Below are positions 1 to 6,984 of a DNA stretch of 64,000 bases, piece by piece; position 1 is the first letter of the stretch, and every line of letters starts with the position of its first letter. The position numbers and the translations under genes are program-made. The notes under the pieces were generated by a model, which had not been told where the DNA came from, made no database searches, and was given only the letters and a program-made list of their open reading frames with translations. Origin of the DNA: Streptomyces sp. APSN-46.1. GTDB lineage: Bacteria > Actinomycetota > Actinomycetes > Streptomycetales > Streptomycetaceae. The DNA is taken from the NCBI RefSeq assembly GCF_022815725.1, contig NZ_JALGRF010000001.1, positions 248,001 to 312,000 of the forward strand, given 5' to 3'.

Positions 1-26
1 CAGGGGTTCCGCCCGGCAGGAGCCCG

Positions 27-1802
27 GTGCTCCTCGCACTTCGTTACTACGGACGGGAGTTGGCGCGGCTTCGGTGGCTGACGCTGCCCGCCATGCTGCT
101 GCCGGCCCTGGGCAACACCGGCGTCAACTACATCGCCCCACTGGTCGTCGCGAAGCTCGTCGGCCGCATCGCCGGCGGCGGCGCCGTTCTCACCGTCGGC
201 GCGATGCTCCCGTACGTCCTCGGATTCGCCGGTGTCCTGCTGCTCTCGGAGGCGGTGTGGCGCATCGGCATGCACTGCCTGAACCGCCTCGACGCCCTCG
301 GTATCGAGCGCCTGTACGTGATCGGGATGGACGAGCTGTTCGCGAAGGACGCCGCGTTCTTCCACGACAACTTCGCCGGGTCACTCACCAAGCGGGTCCT
401 GAGCTTCGCTTCCCGTTTCGAGGAGTTCGTCGACACGATGACCTTCTCGGTCGTGGGCAGGTTCGTGCCGCCGCTGTTCGGGTCGGTGGTGCTCTGGCAC
501 TACGAACCGCTGCTCGTCGTGGCGCTGCTGGCCATGATCGCGGTGACGGGGGTGTGCGTGCTGCCCCTCATCCGCCGCCGTCAGGTGCTCGTCGACCGGC
601 GCGAGGAGGCGATCGCCCGCGTGTCGGGGCACGTCGCCGACAGCCTGATGAACATGGACACGGTCCGGGCGTTCGCCGCGGAGGAGCGCGAGGCGGCCGA
701 GCACCGGTCCCGGGTGGCGGAGTCGCGGGGGCTCATGCTGCGGTCGTGGGACTACGGCAACCTGCGCATCGACACCGTCGTCGCGCCGATGTCCGTGCTG
801 ACCAACACGCTGGGCCTGCTGCTCGCGGTCGCGGTCGCCGGGGGCGGCGGGCACGGTGTGGAGGCGGTCGTGGTCGCCTTCACGTACTACTCCAACGCCA
901 CGCGGATCATGTTCGAGTTCAACCAGATCTACCGTCGCCTGGAGAGCTCGATGACGGAGGCGGCGCAGTTCACGGAGCTGCTGCTGAAGCCGCCGACCGT
1001 GGTCGACCCGGAGTCGCCGGAGCCGCCGCCGACCCGGGCCGCCGACATCCGCTTCGAGGAGGTGACCTTCGCCCACGCGGGCGCGGACCCGCTCTTCGAG
1101 GGACTGGACCTGGCCGTGCCGAGCGGGGCGAAGATCGGGCTCGTGGGGCGGTCCGGCGGCGGCAAGACCACGCTCACCCGGCTGCTGCTGCGGATGACGG
1201 ACATCGACGCGGGCCGGATCCTGATCGGCGGCCAGGACATCGGCAGGCTGCGCCAGAGGGACCTGCGCGGCCTGATGGCCTACGTGCCGCAGGACCCGGC
1301 GATGTTCCACCGCACGCTGCGGGAGAACATCGCGTTCGCCCGGCCGGACGCCACCGACGCCGAGATCCGCCGCGCGGCCGAGGCGGCGCACGTCACGGAG
1401 TTCGCGGACGCCCTGCCGTGCGGCCTCGACACCATGGTCGGCGAGCGCGGAGTCAAGCTCTCCGGCGGACAGCGCCAGCGGGTCGCGCTCGCCAGGGCGA
1501 TCCTGCGCGACGCTCCGATCCTGCTGCTCGACGAGGCGACCAGCGCCCTGGACTCCGAGAGCGAGATCCTCGTCCAGGAGGCGCTGTGGCGCCTCATGGA
1601 GGGCCGGACGGCGCTCGTGGTGGCGCACCGGCTCAGCACGGTGGCCCACATGGACCGGCTCGTCGTCCTCGACGGCGGACGGATCGTCGAGCAGGGAACG
1701 CACCAGGAGCTGCTCGCCTCCGAGGGCGCCTACGCGAAACTGTGGCAGCACCAGTCGGGCGGCTTCCTCGACGACAGCCCAGCACGATCCGACCTGCACT
1801 GA
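27..1802 (+). CDS. ABC exporter half-transporter (membrane domain fused to ATPase)
   Basis: A 591-residue half-size ABC exporter. The N-terminal half has several hydrophobic membrane segments. The C-terminal ATPase has Walker A GRSGGGKTT, a Q-loop (VPQD), the signature [15 protein letters not shown], Walker B LLLDEATSALD and the H-loop VAHRLST, so the ATP site looks complete. Dimerisation is expected for function and the cargo cannot be read from sequence. The GTG start at 27 follows AGGAG a few bases upstream. The frame stays open to the window edge, so a longer protein or a partner ABC gene to the left cannot be excluded. It converges on the NmrA-like gene with a gap of about 46 bp. Confidence 0.88.
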   Translation: MLLALRYYGRELARLRWLTLPAMLLPALGNTGVNYIAPLVVAKLVGRIAGGGAVLTVGAMLPYVLGFAGVLLLSEAVWRIGMHCLNRLDALGIERLYVIGMDELFAKDAAFFHDNFAGSLTKRVLSFASRFEEFVDTMTFSVVGRFVPPLFGSVVLWHYEPLLVVALLAMIAVTGVCVLPLIRRRQVLVDRREEAIARVSGHVADSLMNMDTVRAFAAEEREAAEHRSRVAESRGLMLRSWDYGNLRIDTVVAPMSVLTNTLGLLLAVAVAGGGGHGVEAVVVAFTYYSNATRIMFEFNQIYRRLESSMTEAAQFTELLLKPPTVVDPESPEPPPTRAADIRFEEVTFAHAGADPLFEGLDLAVPSGAKIGLVGRSGGGKTTLTRLLLRMTDIDAGRILIGGQDIGRLRQRDLRGLMAYVPQDPAMFHRTLRENIAFARPDATDAEIRRAAEAAHVTEFADALPCGLDTMVGERGVKLSGGQRQRVALARAILRDAPILLLDEATSALDSESEILVQEALWRLMEGRTALVVAHRLSTVAHMDRLVVLDGGRIVEQGTHQELLASEGAYAKLWQHQSGGFLDDSPARSDLH

Positions 1803-1848
1803 TCACGAGCCAGGCGTGGGCGAGGGCCGCCGTACGGTGTCGGAGCTC

Positions 1849-2796
1849 TCAGCTCCAGTGGAACTTGTCCCGGTGTGCGGCCAGCCAGGTGGAGAAGTCC
1901 TGGAGGGCCGGGTTGAGGGCGCGGACGGCGTCGAGGTCGCGGGCGCTGGTGAAGCGGTCCTCGCAGTCGGCGTAGAACTGGAACATGTTGCCGGCCTCGT
2001 CGGCGCCGGGGAAGCCGAGGGCGCGGAACGCGTCCGGCGTCAGGGGCCGGTAGCGCACGGGCTGTCCGAGCGACTCGGACATGGCCGCGGCCATGTCGGC
2101 GACGGGCAGGTGTTCGCCCGCGATGCTGACGGTGGCGGGGATGAAGTCGGTCCCGCGCTTGAGGATGGCGAGCGCGGTCTTGCCGATGTCGTCGACGGCG
2201 ATGCCGGAGAGCCTGCTGTCGCCCATCGGGAAGTTCAGCTCGAAGACGCCGTCCTCGCCGCGCTGCGGGCCGAACGCGCCGAACAGGTTCTCCCAGTAGA
2301 AGGTGGTGCGCAGGAAGGTGGTCGGTACGCCGTCGTCGGTGAAGTAGTGGTCGGCTTCGGCCTTGCCGTCGAAGTGCGGGACCTTGTAGGAGCCCTGGAG
2401 CGTGGGCATCCGGTCGTCGTCCAGCGGAATGCACTCGCGGGTGTCCTCCAGGGTGGACCAGATGGCGTGCTGCACACCCACCTGCCCCGCCGCCCGAGCC
2501 AGGGCCGCCGCCTGGGCCTTCTCGTGCGCCGCGTCCATGTCCTCCCAGAAGTTGGTCACCATGAACGCCCCGTGCGCGCCGTCGAGTGCCGCGACCAGGC
2601 TTTCCTCGTCGTCCAGATCGGCCCGGACCACCTCGGCCCCGAGCCGTTCCAGCTCCTTGGCCCGGTCCGAGTCCGGCCGACGGGTCACCGCGCGGACCGC
2701 GAAACCGCTGTCCCGGTCCGCGAGGGCGGCCCGTACGAATGAGCCTCCCTGGTGTCCCGTCGCGCCGAACACGGTGACGATTCGCTGCTCGGTCAT
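1849..2796 (-). CDS. NmrA-like NAD(P)-binding Rossmann protein
   Basis: A 315-residue NmrA/HSCARG-like atypical short-chain dehydrogenase. The nucleotide-binding loop GATGHQGG lies near the N-terminus after a beta strand (IVTVFGATG). Members of this family act as redox-sensing NADPH-binding regulators or as NAD(P)H-dependent reductases, and the sequence does not decide between them. The ATG at 2796 is preferred over longer readings because GGAAGTGGG lies about ten bases upstream and the Rossmann fold starts four residues in. It is a single gene that converges with the ABC exporter on its left. Confidence 0.85.
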   Translation of the reverse strand: MTEQRIVTVFGATGHQGGSFVRAALADRDSGFAVRAVTRRPDSDRAKELERLGAEVVRADLDDEESLVAALDGAHGAFMVTNFWEDMDAAHEKAQAAALARAAGQVGVQHAIWSTLEDTRECIPLDDDRMPTLQGSYKVPHFDGKAEADHYFTDDGVPTTFLRTTFYWENLFGAFGPQRGEDGVFELNFPMGDSRLSGIAVDDIGKTALAILKRGTDFIPATVSIAGEHLPVADMAAAMSESLGQPVRYRPLTPDAFRALGFPGADEAGNMFQFYADCEDRFTSARDLDAVRALNPALQDFSTWLAAHRDKFHWS

Positions 2797-2962
2797 CGCA
2801 GGCACCCACTTCCTGTTTCCTTCGGCACGCTCCGTGCCCGTCGAGGCACATCCCGCTGCGAAACCTACGGCCACGGGGCCGACCGCGACCGGCGGTACAC
2901 GCCGATCCCGCCCCGGATGGCGTACCGTTCGCCGGCGGCTGTGCAGGTGCACGGGCGGTGCA

Positions 2963-4060
2963 TCAGGTGCCGGTGTAGCGCAGGAGCACGGCGGCACCGT
3001 CCGTCAGTGGCAGTTCGTCGTGCGGTACGACGATCAGGTCGGCCTGCGTGCCGGCCGCAGCCCGGATCAGGGCCGCACCGACCGCGGGTTCCTCCCAGTA
3101 GTAGCTCAGGCCGAAGGCGTTCAGGTCCTCCCCGGACAGGGCGAGGTGGGTGGGCGCCATGCCGACCCACAGGTGCTGGTCGAGCTCCACCGGCTGGTTC
3201 AGGATCAAGGAGTGGGCCTGCCCGCGCTGGAGGGCGGCGACCGTGGCGGCGATTCCCTCGACGTACTCCGGGTGACGGGCGCGCTGGCCGAGGTAGGCAT
3301 CGAGCTGGTGCTTGTCGTGGTCGGACAGCCTGTCACCGAGCAGGCCGCCGAGTTCCTCCTCCAGCAGCGCCCGGCCGGGCTCCGGCCGGCGGTGGTGGCC
3401 GTCCTTGAGTTTGACGAAGTGGCCGTGCAGCTTCCGCGGAGCCGACCGCGTGAGGCTGTTGACGGCCCACGGGTCACCGGCCAGCACGATCAGTTCGAGG
3501 CCCTCGGCGTCCGTGCGGTCCACCAGCTCCGTCACCAGCTGTTCGACTTCCGTGGGCCACCCCTCCACCGGTATCCGGCGGTGCGCGACCTCGCCCGGGG
3601 CCACGCGGCTCATCGGCCACCTGCCGCTCTGGTGGTCGAGCTCCAGTACCTCCTCATCGCCCGCGGGCCCCGCGAGGTGCACGCGGTGGATGACGACCAC
3701 CGCGTACGGGATGTCCGGGGCGCGCTGGAGAGCCAGCGGCAGCGCGTCGGGCAGCATCCCGTACCGGGCGCTGTCGCGCGCGGGGGGCTCGGGCAGGCAC
3801 TCCGCGAGCAGCAACTGCCCGTGGGCCGCGAAGATCGCCTGGCCATGCCGTCCGGACACCTCGCGGTCGGTGCCGACGGCCTCGTCGATGGCGCGGATGG
3901 TGGGCTCGTCCGCGTCGTGCGCGAGCAGGCTCTTGTGCAGCTTGCGCCAGCGCAGGTCGATCGCCCGTTCCGGGTCGTCGAGGTCACGGGAGGTGTCGAG
4001 GCATACGGAGGCGATGGGGCCGGGATGGGCGTACAGCGGGCTGAGGAAATGCAGTTTCAC
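2963..4060 (-). CDS. Vms1/Ankzf1-type peptidyl-tRNA hydrolase family protein (baeRF), copy 1
   Basis: A 365-residue protein of the bacterial eRF1-like (baeRF) group, whose eukaryotic relatives Vms1/ANKZF1 release nascent chains from stalled ribosomes. The N-terminus KLHFLSPLYAHPGP is followed by a VCLDTSRD strand, as in the family. The GTG start at 4060 is chosen because GGGAGGAAG lies at ideal distance and because the paralogue at 15035-16183 starts at the equivalent point (MELGFLKPLF). Reading further upstream only adds a Pro/Gly-rich tail. A ribosome-rescue role in bacteria is inferred from the family and not shown here. It lies just downstream of the ADF-like gene on the same strand, 223 bp away. 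Confidence 0.8.
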   Translation of the reverse strand: MKLHFLSPLYAHPGPIASVCLDTSRDLDDPERAIDLRWRKLHKSLLAHDADEPTIRAIDEAVGTDREVSGRHGQAIFAAHGQLLLAECLPEPPARDSARYGMLPDALPLALQRAPDIPYAVVVIHRVHLAGPAGDEEVLELDHQSGRWPMSRVAPGEVAHRRIPVEGWPTEVEQLVTELVDRTDAEGLELIVLAGDPWAVNSLTRSAPRKLHGHFVKLKDGHHRRPEPGRALLEEELGGLLGDRLSDHDKHQLDAYLGQRARHPEYVEGIAATVAALQRGQAHSLILNQPVELDQHLWVGMAPTHLALSGEDLNAFGLSYYWEEPAVGAALIRAAAGTQADLIVVPHDELPLTDGAAVLLRYTGT

Positions 4061-4283
4061 GGCTTCCTCCCGGCGAACGAGCGCCGGATCCGGCCCGCCC
4101 GGAGCGGGCACGGGGCCAGGCACGGGCCCGGGCTGCGGTGGACCGTTCTGCGTATGCGGCATGGTGCGCCCGGTTGCTTGTCGCTACGCCTGCCCGTACA
4201 GGCCACCCCCAAACGGCAACGGTGCGAGCTGCCGGTCCGCGTAGCCATGGGGGAACGCGATCAGGGGCCGTCGCCGGTCCCGG

Positions 4284-4691
4284 TCAGACCGCCTGGGATA
4301 CGAGCTCGTTGTAGGCCAGGTCGGACAGGGTCGTGGCCCGGACGTCGACCTGGATGCCGTCGAAGAGGTCACGGAGGACGCCATAGGCGGAGGAGTAGGC
4401 GAGCTTGTGCGCGGGCAGCGCCCCGTCGGGGATCCAGAAGATCATCACGAGGTCGCTCCTGCGGGCCCCGTCCGCCGTGGCGAAGCACAGGGCGTACGCG
4501 ACGAACCTGGGCTCGTTGGCCGGAAGCGACTCCAGCATCTCCTCGTGCGTGAGGTTCGCCTCGCTCTCGACGACCACCGTGTCCAGGGGCTCGTTCAGCC
4601 GGTAGATGACCGTGTTGATCTCCCGTTTGCTCCTCAGCTCCTGGAAGGCGCTCAGGCAGCTGTCGTCCACGGTGGTGCCCCGGCTGCTCAC
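4284..4691 (-). CDS. actin-depolymerising factor (ADF/cofilin) homology domain protein
   Basis: A 135-residue protein that reads end to end as one ADF-H domain, the fold of eukaryotic cofilin. The core SDLVMIFWIPDGALPAHKLA aligns without gaps to the cofilin stretch DLVFIFWAPES...KSKM. The following segment (YSS, then DGIQVDVRAT) matches the YASS and DGIQVE-type ending of cofilins. The long actin-binding helix is present, including its conserved lysine. The N-terminus (VDDSCLSAFQELR) also fits the family, and the size (about 135-165) is typical. The GTG start at 4691 follows GGAG eight bases away. There is no signal peptide or membrane segment, so it should be cytoplasmic. The target in a bacterium (MreB/Mbl, ParM-like filaments or host actin) is unknown. 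Homology is judged by eye. Confidence 0.75.
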   Translation of the reverse strand: MSSRGTTVDDSCLSAFQELRSKREINTVIYRLNEPLDTVVVESEANLTHEEMLESLPANEPRFVAYALCFATADGARRSDLVMIFWIPDGALPAHKLAYSSAYGVLRDLFDGIQVDVRATTLSDLAYNELVSQAV

Positions 4692-4805
4692 GGCGATCTC
4701 CGATCATGCAGGGGTGCGGTGCAGATGTCAGTGGCTCAACGACACAAGGTCGGCAGGGTTCTTCGCGGTGTTGACTCCGGCCCGTTGCGGGACGTACGCC
4801 CTCGG

Positions 4806-5060
4806 TCAGCGGGCTCCGCCCTCCTGCCCGGGGCGATCATCTCCCTGCGGATGCTGCCGGATCTGTTCCTCCCGGCCGATTCCGGCGCGCTGCCGCTTGG
4901 CGGAATGGCCGGCGGCGTCACGCCGACCGGATCTGCTGTCTCCCGTACGGCCGATGACGGCCTCGTCCGCCGCCTGCCGGGCCTCTCGGTCTCCGCTCTC
5001 CCCGACGGCTTCCGACGGTGGGGTGGGCGCGCGGTGACGCGGCTGCTGCTGCTTGCTCAC
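4806..5060 (-). CDS. small hydrophilic disordered protein
   Basis: An 84-residue protein rich in Gln, Arg, Gly, Asp and Glu, with no hydrophobic segment and no recognisable domain. It begins MSKQQQPRHR. It is called a gene because the GTG start at 5060 has a near-perfect Shine-Dalgarno sequence (GAGGAGGTG) at the right spacing. The next gene upstream on the same strand (5119-5322) is a similar small hydrophilic protein with an equally strong site. Such proteins are common in Streptomyces and are often spore- or stress-associated, but no function is claimed. Confidence 0.55.
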   Translation of the reverse strand: MSKQQQPRHRAPTPPSEAVGESGDREARQAADEAVIGRTGDSRSGRRDAAGHSAKRQRAGIGREEQIRQHPQGDDRPGQEGGAR

Positions 5061-5118
5061 GTCGCACCTCCTCGATGCTTCCGGGCCGATCTGCTCGCGG
5101 TACGCGGGCCCGCTCGCG

Positions 5119-5322
5119 TCATTCGTCCCGCGGACTCACCCAGCGTGTGCCCTTCCCGCCCGGCTTCTCGGTCTGCTGCGGGCGGTCGAGACGGCTGGCC
5201 TCGTCCGTGTCGGCGGCCGCCGTCTTCTCATCGTCGTCGCGGTCGACGCGCGGCTTGCGGTGCCGGGCCTGTGCCTGATCGTCGTGCAGCGGCATTCCTC
5301 CTGCGCCGCCCTGCTCGTCCAT
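5119..5322 (-). CDS. small charged hydrophilic protein
   Basis: A 67-residue protein (MDEQGGAGGMPLHDDQ...) with many Asp, Arg, Glu and Lys residues, predicted to be unstructured. The ATG at 5322 lies directly behind GAGGAGGACGGCC, a strong ribosome site, and longer readings lack one. The family is not recognised. It lies 58 bp upstream of the 84-residue hydrophilic gene on the same strand and may be co-transcribed with it. Confidence 0.5.
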   Translation of the reverse strand: MDEQGGAGGMPLHDDQAQARHRKPRVDRDDDEKTAAADTDEASRLDRPQQTEKPGGKGTRWVSPRDE

Positions 5323-5839
5323 GGCCGTCCTCCTCGTTCCTGTCTCACGCCCCCTCGTGGCGGCTGCCCGGCTCCCGGCCGGCGAAACCCCGACGCCGCC
5401 GCGCGTCATGGGGCCGGCGGGTCGGCGGGCCGCCCGCACGCACACCAGGCGTGATGCGCCCGTCACCCCGCGCGCCTTCCGGAAACCTTCACACCGTGTG
5501 CGCGATCGCGCCTGCTCGCCTCCTTCACCGTGCGGTATGACGGATATGCCCCATCTGATTGGTACAGGTTCGCCCCGTTTGGTTCCGTGTAAGCAGCGGA
5601 CGGCTCGTATCTGTTACTCGATCTTGTGAAGAAGCCGTCACTATTCCGTGAATCAAGCTGCACGTCAGTCGTCAGAGGTGACCATCTGCCCGTGATGGGG
5701 CGTCAACGGGATTGGGTGGGTAGCCCGTTCGCGTGCTTTCATCTTGCGCATTGCGGCGGTCGGGAATGACGGCTGAGTTCCGGGCCGCCCCCCAGTCGCC
5801 GCAGTAATGAATTCCTCCCCCCAATGAAAGGTGCGCATC
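5323..5839. promoter_or_regulatory. divergent intergenic region upstream of bacteriocin precursor
   Basis: About 0.5 kb without a convincing gene separates the leftward small genes from the rightward export operon. The part from about 5530 to 5660 is clearly more AT-rich than its surroundings, as expected for promoters firing both ways. No second leader peptide of the double-glycine type and no obvious palindrome were found. Confidence 0.35.
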
Positions 5840-6079
5840 ATGCGTGACAACATCGAGACCCGTGAGATCGACGACACCGAGCTGGACGCCGTCTCCGGCG
5901 GTGTCATCAGCATCAACGGTGGCCTGGCCGGCGCCGTGACCAGCGATGTCAGCAGCGTCGTGGGCGTCGTGGGCTCCCTCGACACGGTCCAGGCCGCGCA
6001 GGGCATCGTTGCCGGCGTCCCCGGCCTCGTCACGGGCATCACCGGCGTTTCGGTGAACGCCGGTTACGCCGGTCTCTGA
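5840..6079 (+). CDS. double-glycine leader bacteriocin-like precursor peptide
   Basis: A 79-residue precursor. The leader MRDNIETREIDDTELDAVSGG ends in a Gly-Gly cleavage site and has the ELxxVxGG spacing recognised by peptidase-C39 exporters. The 58-residue core is rich in Gly, Val and Ala with Ser/Thr and no cysteine. It therefore cannot form a lanthionine or disulfide, and no modification enzyme gene is adjacent. Small-xxx-small motifs (for example GLAGA, GVVGS) suggest a membrane-inserting unmodified class II-type bacteriocin, which is inference. The ATG at 5840 follows GAAAGG. It is followed by a hairpin and then the dedicated export genes. Confidence 0.8.
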   Translation: MRDNIETREIDDTELDAVSGGVISINGGLAGAVTSDVSSVVGVVGSLDTVQAAQGIVAGVPGLVTGITGVSVNAGYAGL

Positions 6080-6093
6080 TCGGGATATCCCTT

Positions 6094-6127
6094 GAACCCC
6101 GGAGTGTCCCCCACGGCTCCGGGGTTC
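6094..6127 (+). terminator. 11-bp stem-loop between precursor and export genes
   Basis: GAACCCCGGAG (6094-6104) and CTCCGGGGTTC (6117-6127) are perfect inverted repeats around a 12-nt loop, starting 14 bases after the precursor stop codon. No T-run follows, so it is more likely a leaky terminator or 3' stabiliser that lets the peptide gene be expressed above the export genes than a complete stop. Confidence 0.6.
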
Positions 6128-6177
6128 CTGGCTGTCCGCGTACCCGACCGATACGAATGCAGTTGAAGGAATAGTCC

Positions 6178-6984
6178 GTGCAGTTTCGCCAAAAGGCACT
6201 TTCCAAGCTGCAATCGCCCGAAGAACTCGACTTGCCCGTTCGCTTCGCGCGCCCGCAGGGGCGGCTCGTCCTGGCCGTCACGGTCATCGTCATGGCCGCC
6301 GCGGGCTTCTGGGCTTTCACCGGCACCGTGTCCTCCAAGCTGAGCGCACCCGGCATCCTCACCCATGCCGAGGGCAGTTACGTGCTGCAGACCCCGGTCG
6401 CGGGACAGGTGACCGGAGCCCTCGCCGAGGAGGGCCAACTGCTGGCCGCCGGTGCGCCCCTGCTCACTGTCCGTACGGAGCAGGGGGACCGCCCCGTGCG
6501 CGTGGTGACCGGCGGCCGGTTGACGACACTGGTGGCCAAGGTGGGCTCGGTCGTCGCTACCGGCGCGGACGTGGCGACCGTGGAACGTGTGAAGAATCCG
6601 GAGGACCCGCTGGTGGCGGTGCTGTACGTGCCGGGCGGCAGCGGCTCGGCGATCTCCGTGGGCGCCCAGGTCGACCTGAGCGTCCAGTCCGTCCCGCAGC
6701 AGCAGTTCGGCATGCTGCGCGGCCGCGTCAAGGCGGTCGGTCGTGCGCCCCAGACGCAGGCGCAGATCGGCAGCTTCCTCGGCGACAGCGGGCTCGCCGA
6801 ACAGTTCTCCCGCCACGGCAACCCGGTCGCGGTGCTGGTACAGCTGGAACGTTCCTCCTCCACCAAGTCCGGCTACCGGTGGTCCTCCGCGGACGGGCCC
6901 CCGTACGCCGTCGACTCAAGGACGCCGGTCACCGGCGCCGCCCACCTCGCCGCGCGGCGCCCCGTCGACTGGCTGCTGCCATGA
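6178..6984 (+). CDS. HlyD-family adaptor of the bacteriocin exporter
   Basis: A 268-residue membrane-fusion-like protein. It has a short cytoplasmic N-terminus, one membrane helix at about residues 30-50 (LVLAVTVIVMAAAGFWAF) and an extracytoplasmic part with lipoyl/biotinyl-like hairpin sequence (APGILTHAEGSYVLQTPVAGQV). In a Gram-positive it would link the ABC exporter to the outside. It matches the HlyD component of NHLM-type bacteriocin systems. The GTG start at 6178 lies downstream of GAAGGA. Its stop overlaps the next start as ATGA (6981-6984), so translation is coupled. Confidence 0.8.
   Translation: MQFRQKALSKLQSPEELDLPVRFARPQGRLVLAVTVIVMAAAGFWAFTGTVSSKLSAPGILTHAEGSYVLQTPVAGQVTGALAEEGQLLAAGAPLLTVRTEQGDRPVRVVTGGRLTTLVAKVGSVVATGADVATVERVKNPEDPLVAVLYVPGGSGSAISVGAQVDLSVQSVPQQQFGMLRGRVKAVGRAPQTQAQIGSFLGDSGLAEQFSRHGNPVAVLVQLERSSSTKSGYRWSSADGPPYAVDSRTPVTGAAHLAARRPVDWLLP

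Noticed and set aside
5824-5847. Possible eight-codon upstream reading frame overlapping the bacteriocin start (ATG AAA GGT ...)
   Set aside because: Its ATG has no ribosome site of its own and AAAGG is better explained as the precursor's Shine-Dalgarno element.
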